Source: an uncultured euryarchaeote
GTDB lineage: Archaea; Thermoplasmatota; Thermoplasmata; UBA10834
Length of the DNA: 15,584 bases
Assembly: GCA_937872085.1 (NCBI GenBank)
Contig: CALMQK010000165.1
Span: 1 to 15,584, forward strand
Reading direction: 5' to 3'
Shown: positions 1 through 7,635 of the stretch, one piece after another
Layout: the number at the start of each line of letters is the position of its first letter
Position numbering within the stretch: position 1 is the stretch's first letter
Notes under the pieces: model-generated
The model's database searches: none
Seen by the model: only the letters and a program-made list of their open reading frames with translations
What the model was told of the DNA's origin: nothing
Translations under genes and position numbers: made by a program

Positions 1-1326
1 CTCGAGGTCGACCGGAAGACCAAGATCGTGAAGATGCCGGAATCGGTCGTCATGGAGGCCGTGAAGTCCTGCAAGAAGAACTTCAAGTTCCACGCGCGCA
101 GCGAGAAGAACACCTTCGAGGTCGTCGACGGAAAGACAAAGATGGGCCCTGGCGCGGAGTGCGTCTACTATATCGACCCTGATACTGGCGAGGCAGGTAA
201 CTCCACGCTCGCTGACGGCATAAAGTGCTGCAGACTCCTCGATGCACTTGAGAATGTCAAAATCGCATATGTTCCCACTCACATCAGCGACGTGCCAGAC
301 GAGGTGCGACGCGTCATCTCTATGACCGCGGGGCTGGTCCACAGCTCGAAGTGCACCTATGGGGGCAGCGTCGACAAGAACGACGTGGAGCTCGCCATGC
401 GTCTCGGCGAAGCGTTATACGGTGACAGGGAGGAGCTCAGGAAGAAGCCGCTCTTCTGCGGGTACATCGATCCCATCAGCCCTCTATCCCACGAACACAC
501 CATGCTGGAGGCCCTCCTCGGATACTCCGCGATGGAGATGCCCGTGTTCGTCACGGTGATGGCTCTGGCAGGCGGGACAGCCCCTGTATCGATCGCCGGT
601 CTCCTGGTCCAACAGAATGCCGAGGTGCTGAGTTCGATCGTCATCGCAAGCTGTGTAACTAAGAGCCCGAGGATCATCTACGGCTCCGTTTCCTGCCCCC
701 TAGACATGAGGACTGGCATGGCGGCCACGGGTTCGCCTGAGTTCTCCCTCATCGGTGTCGGGGCGGTCCAGCTCGCCAAGTTCTATGATCTGCCGAGCAA
801 CATGGGGGTGCAGAGCGACTCCAAGGTGCCCGACGCTCAGGCCGCATACGAGAAGGCATTCGCTGCCCTTGCGGCCGCATCCGCTGGAGCCGATTTCTCG
901 GACCTGTTCTACGGCGCGATCGAGGCATTCAACACTTACTCGCCCATCCAGCTCATCATTGACGACGAGATCGCCTCCAACGCCCTCAGATTCGCCCAGG
1001 GGGTGGAGGTCAACGATGAGACGCTCTCGGTGGACCTGATAAACAAGGTCGGACCGATGGGAAGCTATCTGAAGCAGAAGGACACGATGTTGCGCTTCAG
1101 GAAGGAGCACCTCCAGCCGAAACTGTCTGACAGATGGACGAGGACGAAATGGATGAGTTCCGGTGCCAAGGACGCGAACGCGAGGGCGAAGGATAGGATG
1201 AAGGATATCCTCGCGACGCACACCCCCGAACCCCTGGAGCCCGAGGCACGCAAGAACCTGGACAGTCTCATAAAGGAGTACACTGGGAGCTGGGGCATCG
1301 AGAGGCTCGAGAAGCGTTGCTGGTGA
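1..1326 (+). CDS. MttB-superfamily methyltransferase, non-pyrrolysine type (5' end outside window)
   Basis: Belongs to the trimethylamine methyltransferase (MttB, COG5598) superfamily of TIM-barrel enzymes that move a methyl group from a methylated amine to a corrinoid protein. The frame is open from base 1 and aligns with about residue 54 onward of the downstream paralogue, so roughly 55 N-terminal residues are missing; the ATG at 28 is internal. Shared with the paralogue are YGSV, DxRTG, GSPE, a GAVQ-A-LP stretch and K-P-x-x-Q-A (about 823-842), then DDEIASNALR/DNEIAANVLR and VGPMGSYL/VGIGGSYL near the C terminus. The pyrrolysine position of Methanosarcina MttB (334) should fall near SDSKVPDAQA (813-842), where only sense codons occur. 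A quaternary amine such as glycine betaine is therefore more likely than trimethylamine, but the substrate cannot be read from sequence. Ends in TGA, 85 bases before the paralogue; probably co-transcribed. No corrinoid protein is in the window. Confidence 0.88.
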   Translation, partial: LEVDRKTKIVKMPESVVMEAVKSCKKNFKFHARSEKNTFEVVDGKTKMGPGAECVYYIDPDTGEAGNSTLADGIKCCRLLDALENVKIAYVPTHISDVPDEVRRVISMTAGLVHSSKCTYGGSVDKNDVELAMRLGEALYGDREELRKKPLFCGYIDPISPLSHEHTMLEALLGYSAMEMPVFVTVMALAGGTAPVSIAGLLVQQNAEVLSSIVIASCVTKSPRIIYGSVSCPLDMRTGMAATGSPEFSLIGVGAVQLAKFYDLPSNMGVQSDSKVPDAQAAYEKAFAALAAASAGADFSDLFYGAIEAFNTYSPIQLIIDDEIASNALRFAQGVEVNDETLSVDLINKVGPMGSYLKQKDTMLRFRKEHLQPKLSDRWTRTKWMSSGAKDANARAKDRMKDILATHTPEPLEPEARKNLDSLIKEYTGSWGIERLEKRCW

Positions 1327-1411
1327 GCACGCAGAATCGGGTGAAAACGCTTTCTTCTGCATGAAGCTGGAAGAAAAGACCTGAGTATGTTCAGGAGGAG
1401 AGTGAAGAAAA

Positions 1412-2863
1412 ATGGCAGACTTCGCGGAGAGATTCAAAATAAGGCCACCGTTCAGTACGATGAGCGAGAACGACAAACGCCAGATACACGAGGCAGCCCT
1501 CGAGATAATGGAGAAGACTGGAGTCAGGGTGCACAGCGCGAAAGCACGAAAGGCACTCAAGAGCGCCGGCTGCATCGTGGACGAGAAGAGCCCCGACGTC
1601 AAGTTCCCCAAGGACGTCGTGAAGACGCTGATCTCCAAAGCCCCCAGCAACATCGTGCTCGCGGGCAGGACGAAGGAGTTCGACCTACCGTGCGACGGGA
1701 CCCACAGCTACTACACCACCGACGGTTGCGGCATCTCGGTATGGGATGCGAAGGCCGGGACGAGGAGGAAGTCGGTCCTGGAGGACATCAGGAGGACATC
1801 TATCATCAGCGACTGGCTGCCCTACCTGAGCATATACGAACCGATGGTGGTCTCGTATGATGTTCCAGAGAAGATGCACGTCGTCGAGGGAATGAGGGTC
1901 GCGATGAACAACCAGCAGAAGCACATCCTGACCGAGTCCACGACGACGATCGCTGAGGCCGAAGCACAGCTCAAGATGGCGGCCGAAGTCGTGGGCGGGA
2001 TCGAGGAGCTCAAGAAGAGACATTACATCTCTGCCATGCTGTGCACGATGTCCCCGCTGATGCTCGATGGCACGGCGACGGACGCTGCCATGATATGGGC
2101 GGAGAACCACGTGCCCATACACATCACGGGCATGGCGCAGGCGGGCATCAGCGGCCCGGTGACCATTGCCGGTGACCTCGCGGTGAACCACGCGGAGACA
2201 CTCTCTGTGGTCTGCATCATGCAGGCCTATGCGCCCGGCTCGCCTCAGATCTACGGCTCGGTCCTTTCGAGCATGGACCCGAGGACTGGGTCCTACATGG
2301 GCGGTTCCCCCGAGAGCGCCCTCCTGTGCTCAGGAGCTGTCCAGATGGCGAGATACTGCAAGCTGCCGAACTCAGTCGGAGGTCTCGGCTCAGGCGCGAA
2401 GATACCCGGGATCCAGGCATCTCTCGAGAATTCCATCTCGGCAATGTGGTGCGCCCAGGTCGGTGGAGAAATCGTGAACGGGTTCGGCGTGCACGACGGG
2501 TCCACCTGCCTTTCGTATGAGCAACTCATGCTCGACAACGAGATCGCGGCCAACGTCTTGAGGATCTACAGAGGGTTCGACGTGGACAAGGAGACACTCG
2601 CCCTCGACCTGGTCAAGAAGGTGGGCATCGGTGGAAGCTACCTGGCGCAGATGCACACGATCAAGCACATGAGGGAGACGTACATCCCGGTGCTCTGGGA
2701 CACCGATCCCTACGACATGTGGGTCAAGAAGGGCGGCAGGGGCCCGATGGATATCGCCAGGGACAAATGCGATTGGGTCCTCAAGAACCACAAGCCCGTC
2801 CCGCTTGACTCGAGCGTTTCCAAGGCCATTGACGGGATCGTGAAGGACTTCTCCAAGACCTGA
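1412..2863 (+). CDS. MttB-superfamily methyltransferase, non-pyrrolysine type (complete)
   Basis: Second, complete member of the MttB (COG5598) family, 483 residues, close to the usual length of about 480-500. The expected role is methyl transfer from a quaternary or tertiary amine to a cognate corrinoid protein. The start is supported by AGGAGG at 1393-1398. Family landmarks are an N-terminal helical part (1-90), SGPVTIAGDLAVNHAE (248-262), YGSV (281-284), DPRTG (289-293), GSPE (298-301), GSGAKIPGIQA (326-336) and DNEIAANVLR in the C-terminal third. The GSGAKIPGIQA segment covers the place where MttB carries pyrrolysine; there is no amber codon, so this is the non-Pyl (MtgB-like) class. Identity with the upstream paralogue is modest and spread along the protein, suggesting an old duplication with different substrates or a heteromeric pair. 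Substrate unknown. Confidence 0.9.
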   Translation: MADFAERFKIRPPFSTMSENDKRQIHEAALEIMEKTGVRVHSAKARKALKSAGCIVDEKSPDVKFPKDVVKTLISKAPSNIVLAGRTKEFDLPCDGTHSYYTTDGCGISVWDAKAGTRRKSVLEDIRRTSIISDWLPYLSIYEPMVVSYDVPEKMHVVEGMRVAMNNQQKHILTESTTTIAEAEAQLKMAAEVVGGIEELKKRHYISAMLCTMSPLMLDGTATDAAMIWAENHVPIHITGMAQAGISGPVTIAGDLAVNHAETLSVVCIMQAYAPGSPQIYGSVLSSMDPRTGSYMGGSPESALLCSGAVQMARYCKLPNSVGGLGSGAKIPGIQASLENSISAMWCAQVGGEIVNGFGVHDGSTCLSYEQLMLDNEIAANVLRIYRGFDVDKETLALDLVKKVGIGGSYLAQMHTIKHMRETYIPVLWDTDPYDMWVKKGGRGPMDIARDKCDWVLKNHKPVPLDSSVSKAIDGIVKDFSKT

Positions 2864-2883
2864 AGAGGGACCAGGTCCGCAAA

Positions 2884-2912
2884 CTCCTTTCTTCTATTAT
2901 TATTCAACTTAT
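2884..2912 (+). terminator. Pyrimidine/T-rich transcription terminator after the MttB pair
   Basis: Directly after the second MttB gene the sequence turns T-rich (clustered T runs in CCTTTCTTCTATTATTATTC), typical of archaeal intrinsic termination, which needs U-rich tracts rather than a hairpin. No strong stem precedes it. The assignment rests on composition and position only. Confidence 0.4.
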
Positions 2913-2965
2913 ATCTATATATCTGTTTATAAGATTATAAAATTATATAAAGATGAATATGCTTA
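2906..2965. other. Strongly AT-rich spacer in a GC-rich region
   Basis: About 60 bases made almost only of A and T, with several TATA-like words (TATATCTATATATC, TATAAAATTATATAAA), between the MttB operon and the tRNA gene. No open reading frame of note lies in 2866-3082. It could hold terminators, a promoter for a short RNA at about 2965-3050, or a chromatin or unwinding element; none can be shown from sequence. Confidence 0.4.
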
Positions 2966-3048
2966 TTTCCGCTCGAATCGGGCCCTGCCGCCCCCTGCGG
3001 ATTTCCTTATAGGCCAGATGTCCACCAACCATCGGTCGTCCGCGATAG

Positions 3049-3060
3049 GTTTATTAATAG
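3049..3060 (+). promoter_or_regulatory. TATA box of the tRNA-Lys gene
   Basis: GTTTATTAATAG contains a TTTATTAATA core about 28 bases upstream of the first tRNA base, the normal archaeal distance from TATA box to transcription start. The same TTAATA word recurs before other transcription units in the window. Confidence 0.7.
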
Positions 3061-3082
3061 TGAGAATATACTGCGAATTTGA

Positions 3083-3186
3083 GGGGGTGTAGCTCAGCTA
3101 GGTAGAGCAATCGGCTCTTACGTCGATCGGCATCGGTCGATGGAGACACCGATTGGCCAAGGGTTCGAATCCCTTCACCCCCGCCA
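3083..3186 (+). tRNA. tRNA-Lys (anticodon CUU) with a 27-base intron, CCA encoded
   Basis: Decodes AAG. The cloverleaf folds without mismatch. The 7-bp acceptor stem is 3083-3089 with 3176-3182 and the discriminator is G3183, with CCA encoded at 3184-3186. The D stem pairs GCTC 3092-3095 with GAGC 3105-3108. The anticodon stem pairs 3110-3114 with 3149-3153. The T stem pairs 3159-3163 with 3171-3175 around the loop TTCGAAT. The anticodon CTT is at 3117-3119, preceded by T33. An intron interrupts the loop between positions 37 and 38. The gene faces the heterodisulfide reductase gene, whose stop lies 27 bases beyond. Confidence 0.95.
3121..3147 (+). other. tRNA-Lys intron with canonical bulge-helix-bulge motif
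   Basis: A 27-base intron at the canonical 37/38 site. A four-base-pair central helix (CTCT 3115-3118 with GGAG 3142-3145, one G-U pair) is flanked by two three-base bulges, TAC (3119-3121) and ACA (3146-3148). The splicing endonuclease would cut after the second base of each bulge. An outer helix (3122-3129 with 3134-3141, including G-U pairs) closes on a GCAT loop. This is the strict hBHBh' form recognised by archaeal tRNA endonuclease. No other function is visible in so short an intron. Confidence 0.9.
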
Positions 3187-3212
3187 TTCTTCCATCATGC
3201 GAAAAGGTAGCC

Positions 3213-4841
3213 TCAACTTCCCTCAGGCATCAGCCCGAGGAGCTTGGCGAGCGCAACGGTGAAATCCTCGATCTTGACGTTCACCAGTGACGGGTCGACG
3301 GGGGTCTTGTCCTGGATCGCGCAGTTCAAGTGCACCTGGCACTTCGGACAGAACATCAAGAGCTTGTCCGCACCGATCCTTTTCGCTTCGACCACTCGCT
3401 CTATCTGGATATTCTTCGCGATCGCGTTGCAGTTGGCCCATGCGCTGACGCCGCAGCATACCGCCTTGTCCTTCGTGTTCTCCATTTCGACGAACTTGCT
3501 CCCTGAGAACGCCTTGGCGAGTTCTCTCGGAGAGTCGTAGATTCCGGAATGCCTGCCGAGCCTGCACGAGTCATGGTAGCTGAAGGTGAACGAGGACTTT
3601 GCGGACGGCTCGACTTTGAGGGCTCCTGAGTCGATCAGCTGCTTCGCGAAATCAGCAATGTGTACCAGCTCGAACCCAAGATCGCCAGCCAGGTCCTGGT
3701 AGTCGCTCTTGAATGTCCTGTAGCACTCCGGGCAGGTGAAGACGACCTTCTTCGCGCCAGATTTCTTGATGACCTCGAGGTTGTGTTCCATCAGCTTCTC
3801 GAAGTCCTCCTCGTCGCCGGTCCAGTTTAGATCGTGTCCGCAGCATTTCTCTTCGTTGCTGACCACCGGAACGATACCTGCCTTGTTCATGATCCTTACA
3901 GCGCTCTCGCAGATGGACTGGAGTCGCAACCCGGGTCTGTCGTAGAAGATAGCATCCATGTGCGGCAGGCACCCGACGAAATAGAAGACGTCCCCTTTCT
4001 CAGCTATCTTGAGGTCCTTGGTGACCCAGCCCAGCCGTTGCTGTTTGAGTTTGCCTCTGGCCATCATCCTCTGGGTGGCGTGGATGAGCCCTCCTTGCGA
4101 GCAGAGCGGGGCCGCCCCGAACTCGGCGGCCTCCTCTCGCATGCCTCTGATGAACCCGGAGTAGTCGACCTTGTACGGGCACATCGAGTTGCATTGCTCG
4201 CATGTCGTGCAGGTCCAGATGTCCCTGTCCTTGGCGATGTTGTCCACGATGCCTTCCATCGCCCTGAGCACGATGGTCCTTGGAGCGAATTCCTTATCGG
4301 CCTTCGCCACCGGACAGACCGTGGTGCACTTGCCGCATTCGACGCAGTCGAAAGCTCCCGTGTCCTCGATCAGCTGCTTCACAGCGGCGATCGTCTGCTC
4401 CTTCGTCCTGGCCTTCAGTTCCTTCCGCTTCTTCGGAATGGGGAGGGGACCCAAGGCTCTCACCTCGTCGGTGAACTCCTTCACGGTCCGTGCGAACTTG
4501 GATCTCTCGGATGCGTTTATCCACTCTGTTCGGAGCCTCTTGGAATCGATGCCCATGATGTCCATGAGCTTCTTCAGCGAATCCACTCGCTCTTGGGCCC
4601 TCTTGTTGCCTGAGACGTAATGGCAGTTGTCCATCAGGCAACCTATGATCATGACTCCGTCCACCCCGTTCTCGAACGCGTCGATTATCGCCCCCGGCTC
4701 GACGCTCCCGCTGCACATCACGCGGACGATCCTTATGTTCGGGGGATACTCAATCTTGTTCACCCCAGCCAGGTTGGCTGAGGGGTAGCCGCACCAGGTG
4801 CATGCGAAGGTGATGATCTTCGGTTCGAAGGTCTCACTCAT
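3213..4841 (-). CDS. MvhD-HdrC-HdrB fusion (heterodisulfide reductase-type iron-sulfur electron-transfer protein)
   Basis: 542 residues with three modules. Residues 1-140 match MvhD/FlpD, the [2Fe-2S] subunit that passes electrons to HdrA (FACTWCGYPSANLAG; C14, C17, C43, C68, C73). Residues 160-260 are HdrC-like, with two [4Fe-4S] sites (C166/169/172/176 and C211/214/217/221). Residues 285-542 are HdrB-like, with two CCG motifs (C291, C333-C334, C370/C373; C426, C462-C463, C498/C501), which in HdrB hold non-cubane clusters for disulfide reduction. The last two modules together equal HdrD. I chose the ATG at 4841 because the MvhD domain begins there and GGAGG at 4852-4856 lies nine bases upstream; the frame stays open upstream to 4892. 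The start overlaps the hdrA stop (ATGAGTGA), so translation is probably coupled. No transmembrane segment or HdrE is seen, so it is likely cytosolic with HdrA. The disulfide or other acceptor is unknown. Confidence 0.9.
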   Translation of the reverse strand: MSETFEPKIITFACTWCGYPSANLAGVNKIEYPPNIRIVRVMCSGSVEPGAIIDAFENGVDGVMIIGCLMDNCHYVSGNKRAQERVDSLKKLMDIMGIDSKRLRTEWINASERSKFARTVKEFTDEVRALGPLPIPKKRKELKARTKEQTIAAVKQLIEDTGAFDCVECGKCTTVCPVAKADKEFAPRTIVLRAMEGIVDNIAKDRDIWTCTTCEQCNSMCPYKVDYSGFIRGMREEAAEFGAAPLCSQGGLIHATQRMMARGKLKQQRLGWVTKDLKIAEKGDVFYFVGCLPHMDAIFYDRPGLRLQSICESAVRIMNKAGIVPVVSNEEKCCGHDLNWTGDEEDFEKLMEHNLEVIKKSGAKKVVFTCPECYRTFKSDYQDLAGDLGFELVHIADFAKQLIDSGALKVEPSAKSSFTFSYHDSCRLGRHSGIYDSPRELAKAFSGSKFVEMENTKDKAVCCGVSAWANCNAIAKNIQIERVVEAKRIGADKLLMFCPKCQVHLNCAIQDKTPVDPSLVNVKIEDFTVALAKLLGLMPEGS

Positions 4842-6615
4842 CAGAGCCAGCCTCCTCCGCGATGGCACGCACCATCGCCTCGACCTGCTCAAGTTTGAAG
4901 TTGTTGACAGTTATCGCCTTGTTGCAGCACGCGACGGCGCATGCTCCGCAACCCTCGCACCTGACCTCGTCTATCTTGGACAACAAAGCTCCCGTCTTCG
5001 GGTCCTTGACGATCTCAATGGCCTCGAATTCACAATCCTTCTCGCATCTCCCACAGCCTCTGCATCTCTGCTCATCGACGAAGGCCACGATCCTTGGGAA
5101 CTTCGTCTTCCCCCTCTTCATGAGCTCGACGGCGCTTGCAGCGGCGGCCTTTGCGTCCTCAATCGAGTATCTGATCCCTCGGGGACCCTGTGCCGTCCCG
5201 GCAACGTAGATGCCTCTTCTGAATTCCGACGGGAACATGGGGTTGATGTCCTTCATGAATTTGTCAATGTCAGTCTGGATGTGCAGCATCTTGGCGATCT
5301 TCTCACTGCCGTCGGCAGGTTCCTGACCGACCGATAGCACGACCAGGTCGGAATCGATGTTGAGCAGCGTGTCGGAGTCGGTGTCCGACGCCCTCACGAA
5401 GAGCTTACCCTTGTCCTCAACGACCTCGGCGACACGTCCTCTGACGAAGTTTATGCCCTCTTCTCTGGCTGCAATATAGAACTCCTCAAAACCACGGTAG
5501 GGGCCACGGAGATCGATGTAATGGATATACACATCTGCACTGGGATCCATCCTCTTGATCTCGCGGGCTTGGCCTATGGCATAGGTGCAACACACGAGAG
5601 AACAGTGAAGATTCCCTTTGGTCTTGTCCCTCGAACCCACGCATTGAATGAAATTGATCGTCCTCGGAGGCTTTCCGTCTGAAGGCCTCTTGAGACCGCC
5701 TCCTTTCTCCCGTCCGGCCACCAGGAGCTGCTCGAGCTCAGATGCAGTGATGACGTTCGGGTTCCCGTAGCGCAACTCGGGGATGCGTTTTGGATCGAAG
5801 GTCTTTGACCCCGTTGCCACGATGATGGTCCCGACGTCGATCTCCTTCGTGCCCGCCGGGGTTCTTATCTTGGCATGTCTATTTCCGAACCCGCCGGTCA
5901 TGTCCTCCAGTTCTGAGTCGAGCAAGACTTCGATGTTCTTGGTCTGGAGCACATCCTCGGACTTCGGTGTGAACACGCATTCCTTGCAGTACTGCATGCA
6001 GCAGATGCCACAGTTGTGCGTGGGAAATGTCATGCTCAGCTTGTAGGTCCTACCTCCGAGCTCCGAGGTCCTTTCCAGCAGGTAGACCTTGAACCCTTCA
6101 CTGGCGATGTCAAGCGCAGCCTGCATGCCGGTCACGCCGCCGCCTATCACCAGAGCGGAGCCTTTGATGGGGATATCGATGTCCTCGAGGGGCACGAGCT
6201 TTTCCGCCCTGGCTATCGCCCCCCTGACGAGACTCTTTGCCTTGCTGGTTGCCTTCCTCTTGTCAGGGTGGACCCATGCGCATTGCTCTCGTATGTTCAC
6301 CTGTTCGAACAGGTACTTGTTGAGTCCTTCCTCCTCAAGTGCCCTATTCACAATAAGTCCCTGAATGTTGGGCGAGCAAGCACCGATTGCCACCCTATCG
6401 AAATGTTTGGTCCGGAATTCCTCCTTGAGGTACTCCTGGCCCTCACGTGAGCAAAGCGCTTCGTGGACTCCGATCGAGACCACCCTAGGGTCCTTTCGCA
6501 GTTCATCGGCGATCGCCTTCGTATCGACGCGCTTGCCGATCTCATCCCTGCAAGTGCACAGATACACGGCCATGCCCTTTCGGCCCACATCCTTCTTATC
6601 CCCGTCGTCGGCCAT
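4834..6615 (-). CDS. hdrA: Heterodisulfide reductase subunit A (HdrA)
   Basis: FAD and iron-sulfur protein at the centre of Hdr complexes, where it can bifurcate electrons between a disulfide (or other acceptor) and ferredoxin. It has 593 residues, somewhat shorter than methanogen HdrA. The N-terminal domain keeps the HdrA cysteines (C20, C22, C55, ACSP at C80, NIREQCAWVH with C112). The FAD-binding GGGVTG motif is at 158-163. A cysteine cluster sits at 200-213 (HNCGICCMQYCKEC), with NFIQCVGSRD (321-330) and CSLVCC (338-343) beyond. Two C-terminal [4Fe-4S] motifs are C518/521/524/528 and C553/556/559/563. It overlaps the downstream fusion gene by eight bases. No hydrogenase (MvhAG), formate dehydrogenase or F420-dependent partner is in the window, so the electron donor is unknown. 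HdrA-like QmoA or sulfur-pathway relatives are alternatives, but the complete N-terminal domain favours true HdrA. Confidence 0.95.
   Translation of the reverse strand: MADDGDKKDVGRKGMAVYLCTCRDEIGKRVDTKAIADELRKDPRVVSIGVHEALCSREGQEYLKEEFRTKHFDRVAIGACSPNIQGLIVNRALEEEGLNKYLFEQVNIREQCAWVHPDKRKATSKAKSLVRGAIARAEKLVPLEDIDIPIKGSALVIGGGVTGMQAALDIASEGFKVYLLERTSELGGRTYKLSMTFPTHNCGICCMQYCKECVFTPKSEDVLQTKNIEVLLDSELEDMTGGFGNRHAKIRTPAGTKEIDVGTIIVATGSKTFDPKRIPELRYGNPNVITASELEQLLVAGREKGGGLKRPSDGKPPRTINFIQCVGSRDKTKGNLHCSLVCCTYAIGQAREIKRMDPSADVYIHYIDLRGPYRGFEEFYIAAREEGINFVRGRVAEVVEDKGKLFVRASDTDSDTLLNIDSDLVVLSVGQEPADGSEKIAKMLHIQTDIDKFMKDINPMFPSEFRRGIYVAGTAQGPRGIRYSIEDAKAAAASAVELMKRGKTKFPRIVAFVDEQRCRGCGRCEKDCEFEAIEIVKDPKTGALLSKIDEVRCEGCGACAVACCNKAITVNNFKLEQVEAMVRAIAEEAGSDE
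4852..4856 (-). promoter_or_regulatory. Shine-Dalgarno site fixing the start of the Hdr fusion
   Basis: GGAGG on the minus strand, nine bases before the ATG at 4841 and inside the 3' end of hdrA. It favours this start over the longer open frame that begins at 4892. Confidence 0.65.
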
Positions 6616-6721
6616 CGTTCCAACCCTTGTCGATGAATCTTCCCTATCGCGTGGTCACAACAGATGATACGTGTAATCTAACGAGTGTGAACAGCTGGCT
6701 CCCTCAAACTAACGGATAATG

Positions 6722-6733
6722 GTACTAAAGTAC
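6722..6733. repeat. 12-base inverted repeat between hdrA and the GTPase gene
   Basis: GTACT-AA-AGTAC lies in the 221-base region between the divergent hdrA and GPN GTPase genes. It is a perfect five-base-pair dyad and could be a regulator site, but short dyads are common by chance. Clear TATA boxes for either gene are not obvious here. Confidence 0.3.
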
Positions 6734-6836
6734 ATTATGTTTTCCAGATTGGAGATTGTTTAGGTATGTGATTGCCTCGGGTAGGCACTTGATCTTAGCG
6801 TCAGCGGGTTCCGCGGCTAGACCGGAGCAAAGGTTA

Positions 6837-7634
6837 ATGCAGTCGGTAAACTTCAATGCCCTCGTCATGGCTGCCAAACACGTGTATTTCGTGGGTACTG
6901 CAGGCTGCGGGAAGAGCACGCTCACCAATGCGTTTCAGTTGTGGCTCCAGAACCAGGGATACGATGGGATAACGGTGAACCTGGACCCAGGCGTGGGCAC
7001 GCTGCTCTATGCTCCTGATGTCGATGTGAGAGACTGGATCAAGATCGAGGAGGTCATGGCCGAGCAAGGGCTGGGGCCGAACGGCGCGCAGGTCGCGGCC
7101 GCCGACATGATCGCTCTCAACATAAGGGAGATTGCCCAGGTGGTCGATGGTTTCGACACTGACTACGTGCTGATAGATACCCCTGGGCAGGTCGAACTCT
7201 TCACGTTCAGACAGAGCAGCCGGGTCGTCGTCGAAGAACTGAGTGGGGAGGCTGCGTCCATATGCTATCTGTTTGACCCGATGCTGGCGAAGACCCCGAA
7301 CGGGTATGTCTCCAGCATGATGCTCGCATCCACGGTTCACTTCCGGATGCCCGTCCCATTGATCTCTCTTCTCTCAAAATCGGACCTGCTCTCCGAGACC
7401 GACACAGAGAGGATACTCCTTTGGGGCCAGGACTACTATGCTCTGTTGAATGCGCTCCTCGATGAGTCGGCCGAGGCGCAGACCCAGGTCAGCATCGAGT
7501 TCCTCCAAGCCCTGGAAACGTTAGGCGCTGGAGGGTCTCTCATCCCCGTGAGCTCCGAGACAGGAGCTGGGCTCGAGGACATCTATGCGACCGTGCAGCA
7601 GATACTCGAAGGCGGGGAAGACGTCGAACACTGA
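6837..7634 (+). CDS. GPN-loop GTPase (PAB0955/GPN1-like)
   Basis: SIMIBI-class GTPase of the GPN family, homodimeric in archaea. Eukaryotic members assist RNA polymerase assembly and nuclear import; the archaeal role is not settled. From the ATG at 6837 there are 265 residues. The P-loop GTAGCGKST is at 20-28, the diagnostic Gly-Pro-Asn at 80-82 (GLGPNGA), the G3 motif DTPGQ at 114-118, SKSD at 180-183 in the place of NKxD, and SSETG as the G5-like loop near 240. The frame is open further upstream, but family proteins begin just before the P-loop. GGAG at 6824-6827 supports the ATG at 6837; the ATG at 6867 (MAAKHVYF) matches family N termini even better but has no visible ribosome site. Divergent from hdrA, and ends one base before the stop of the converging CARF gene. 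Confidence 0.93.
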   Translation: MQSVNFNALVMAAKHVYFVGTAGCGKSTLTNAFQLWLQNQGYDGITVNLDPGVGTLLYAPDVDVRDWIKIEEVMAEQGLGPNGAQVAAADMIALNIREIAQVVDGFDTDYVLIDTPGQVELFTFRQSSRVVVEELSGEAASICYLFDPMLAKTPNGYVSSMMLASTVHFRMPVPLISLLSKSDLLSETDTERILLWGQDYYALLNALLDESAEAQTQVSIEFLQALETLGAGGSLIPVSSETGAGLEDIYATVQQILEGGEDVEH

Positions 7635-7635
7635 T

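Noticed and set aside
700..1653. A 317-residue open frame on the minus strand across both MttB genes
   Set aside because: It lies antisense to well-supported family members, spans their intergenic gap and has no recognisable domain; long antisense frames are expected in GC-rich DNA.
1781..1801. Near-perfect tandem repeat of GGAGGACATC
   Set aside because: It lies in frame inside the second MttB gene (EDIRRTS region) and is explained by codon use; only two copies.
1..2863. Possible in-frame amber (pyrrolysine) codon in the MttB genes
   Set aside because: Both reading frames run to their TGA stops without any TAG, and the expected region holds sense codons.
3834..4613. A 259-residue plus-strand frame inside the Hdr fusion gene
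   Set aside because: It is the mirror of a cysteine-rich coding sequence with clear family motifs on the other strand; no domain is seen.
4842..4892. Upstream extension of the Hdr fusion protein (17 residues, Arg-rich)
   Set aside because: It precedes the MvhD domain, lies inside the hdrA coding region, and the Shine-Dalgarno site favours the start at 4841.
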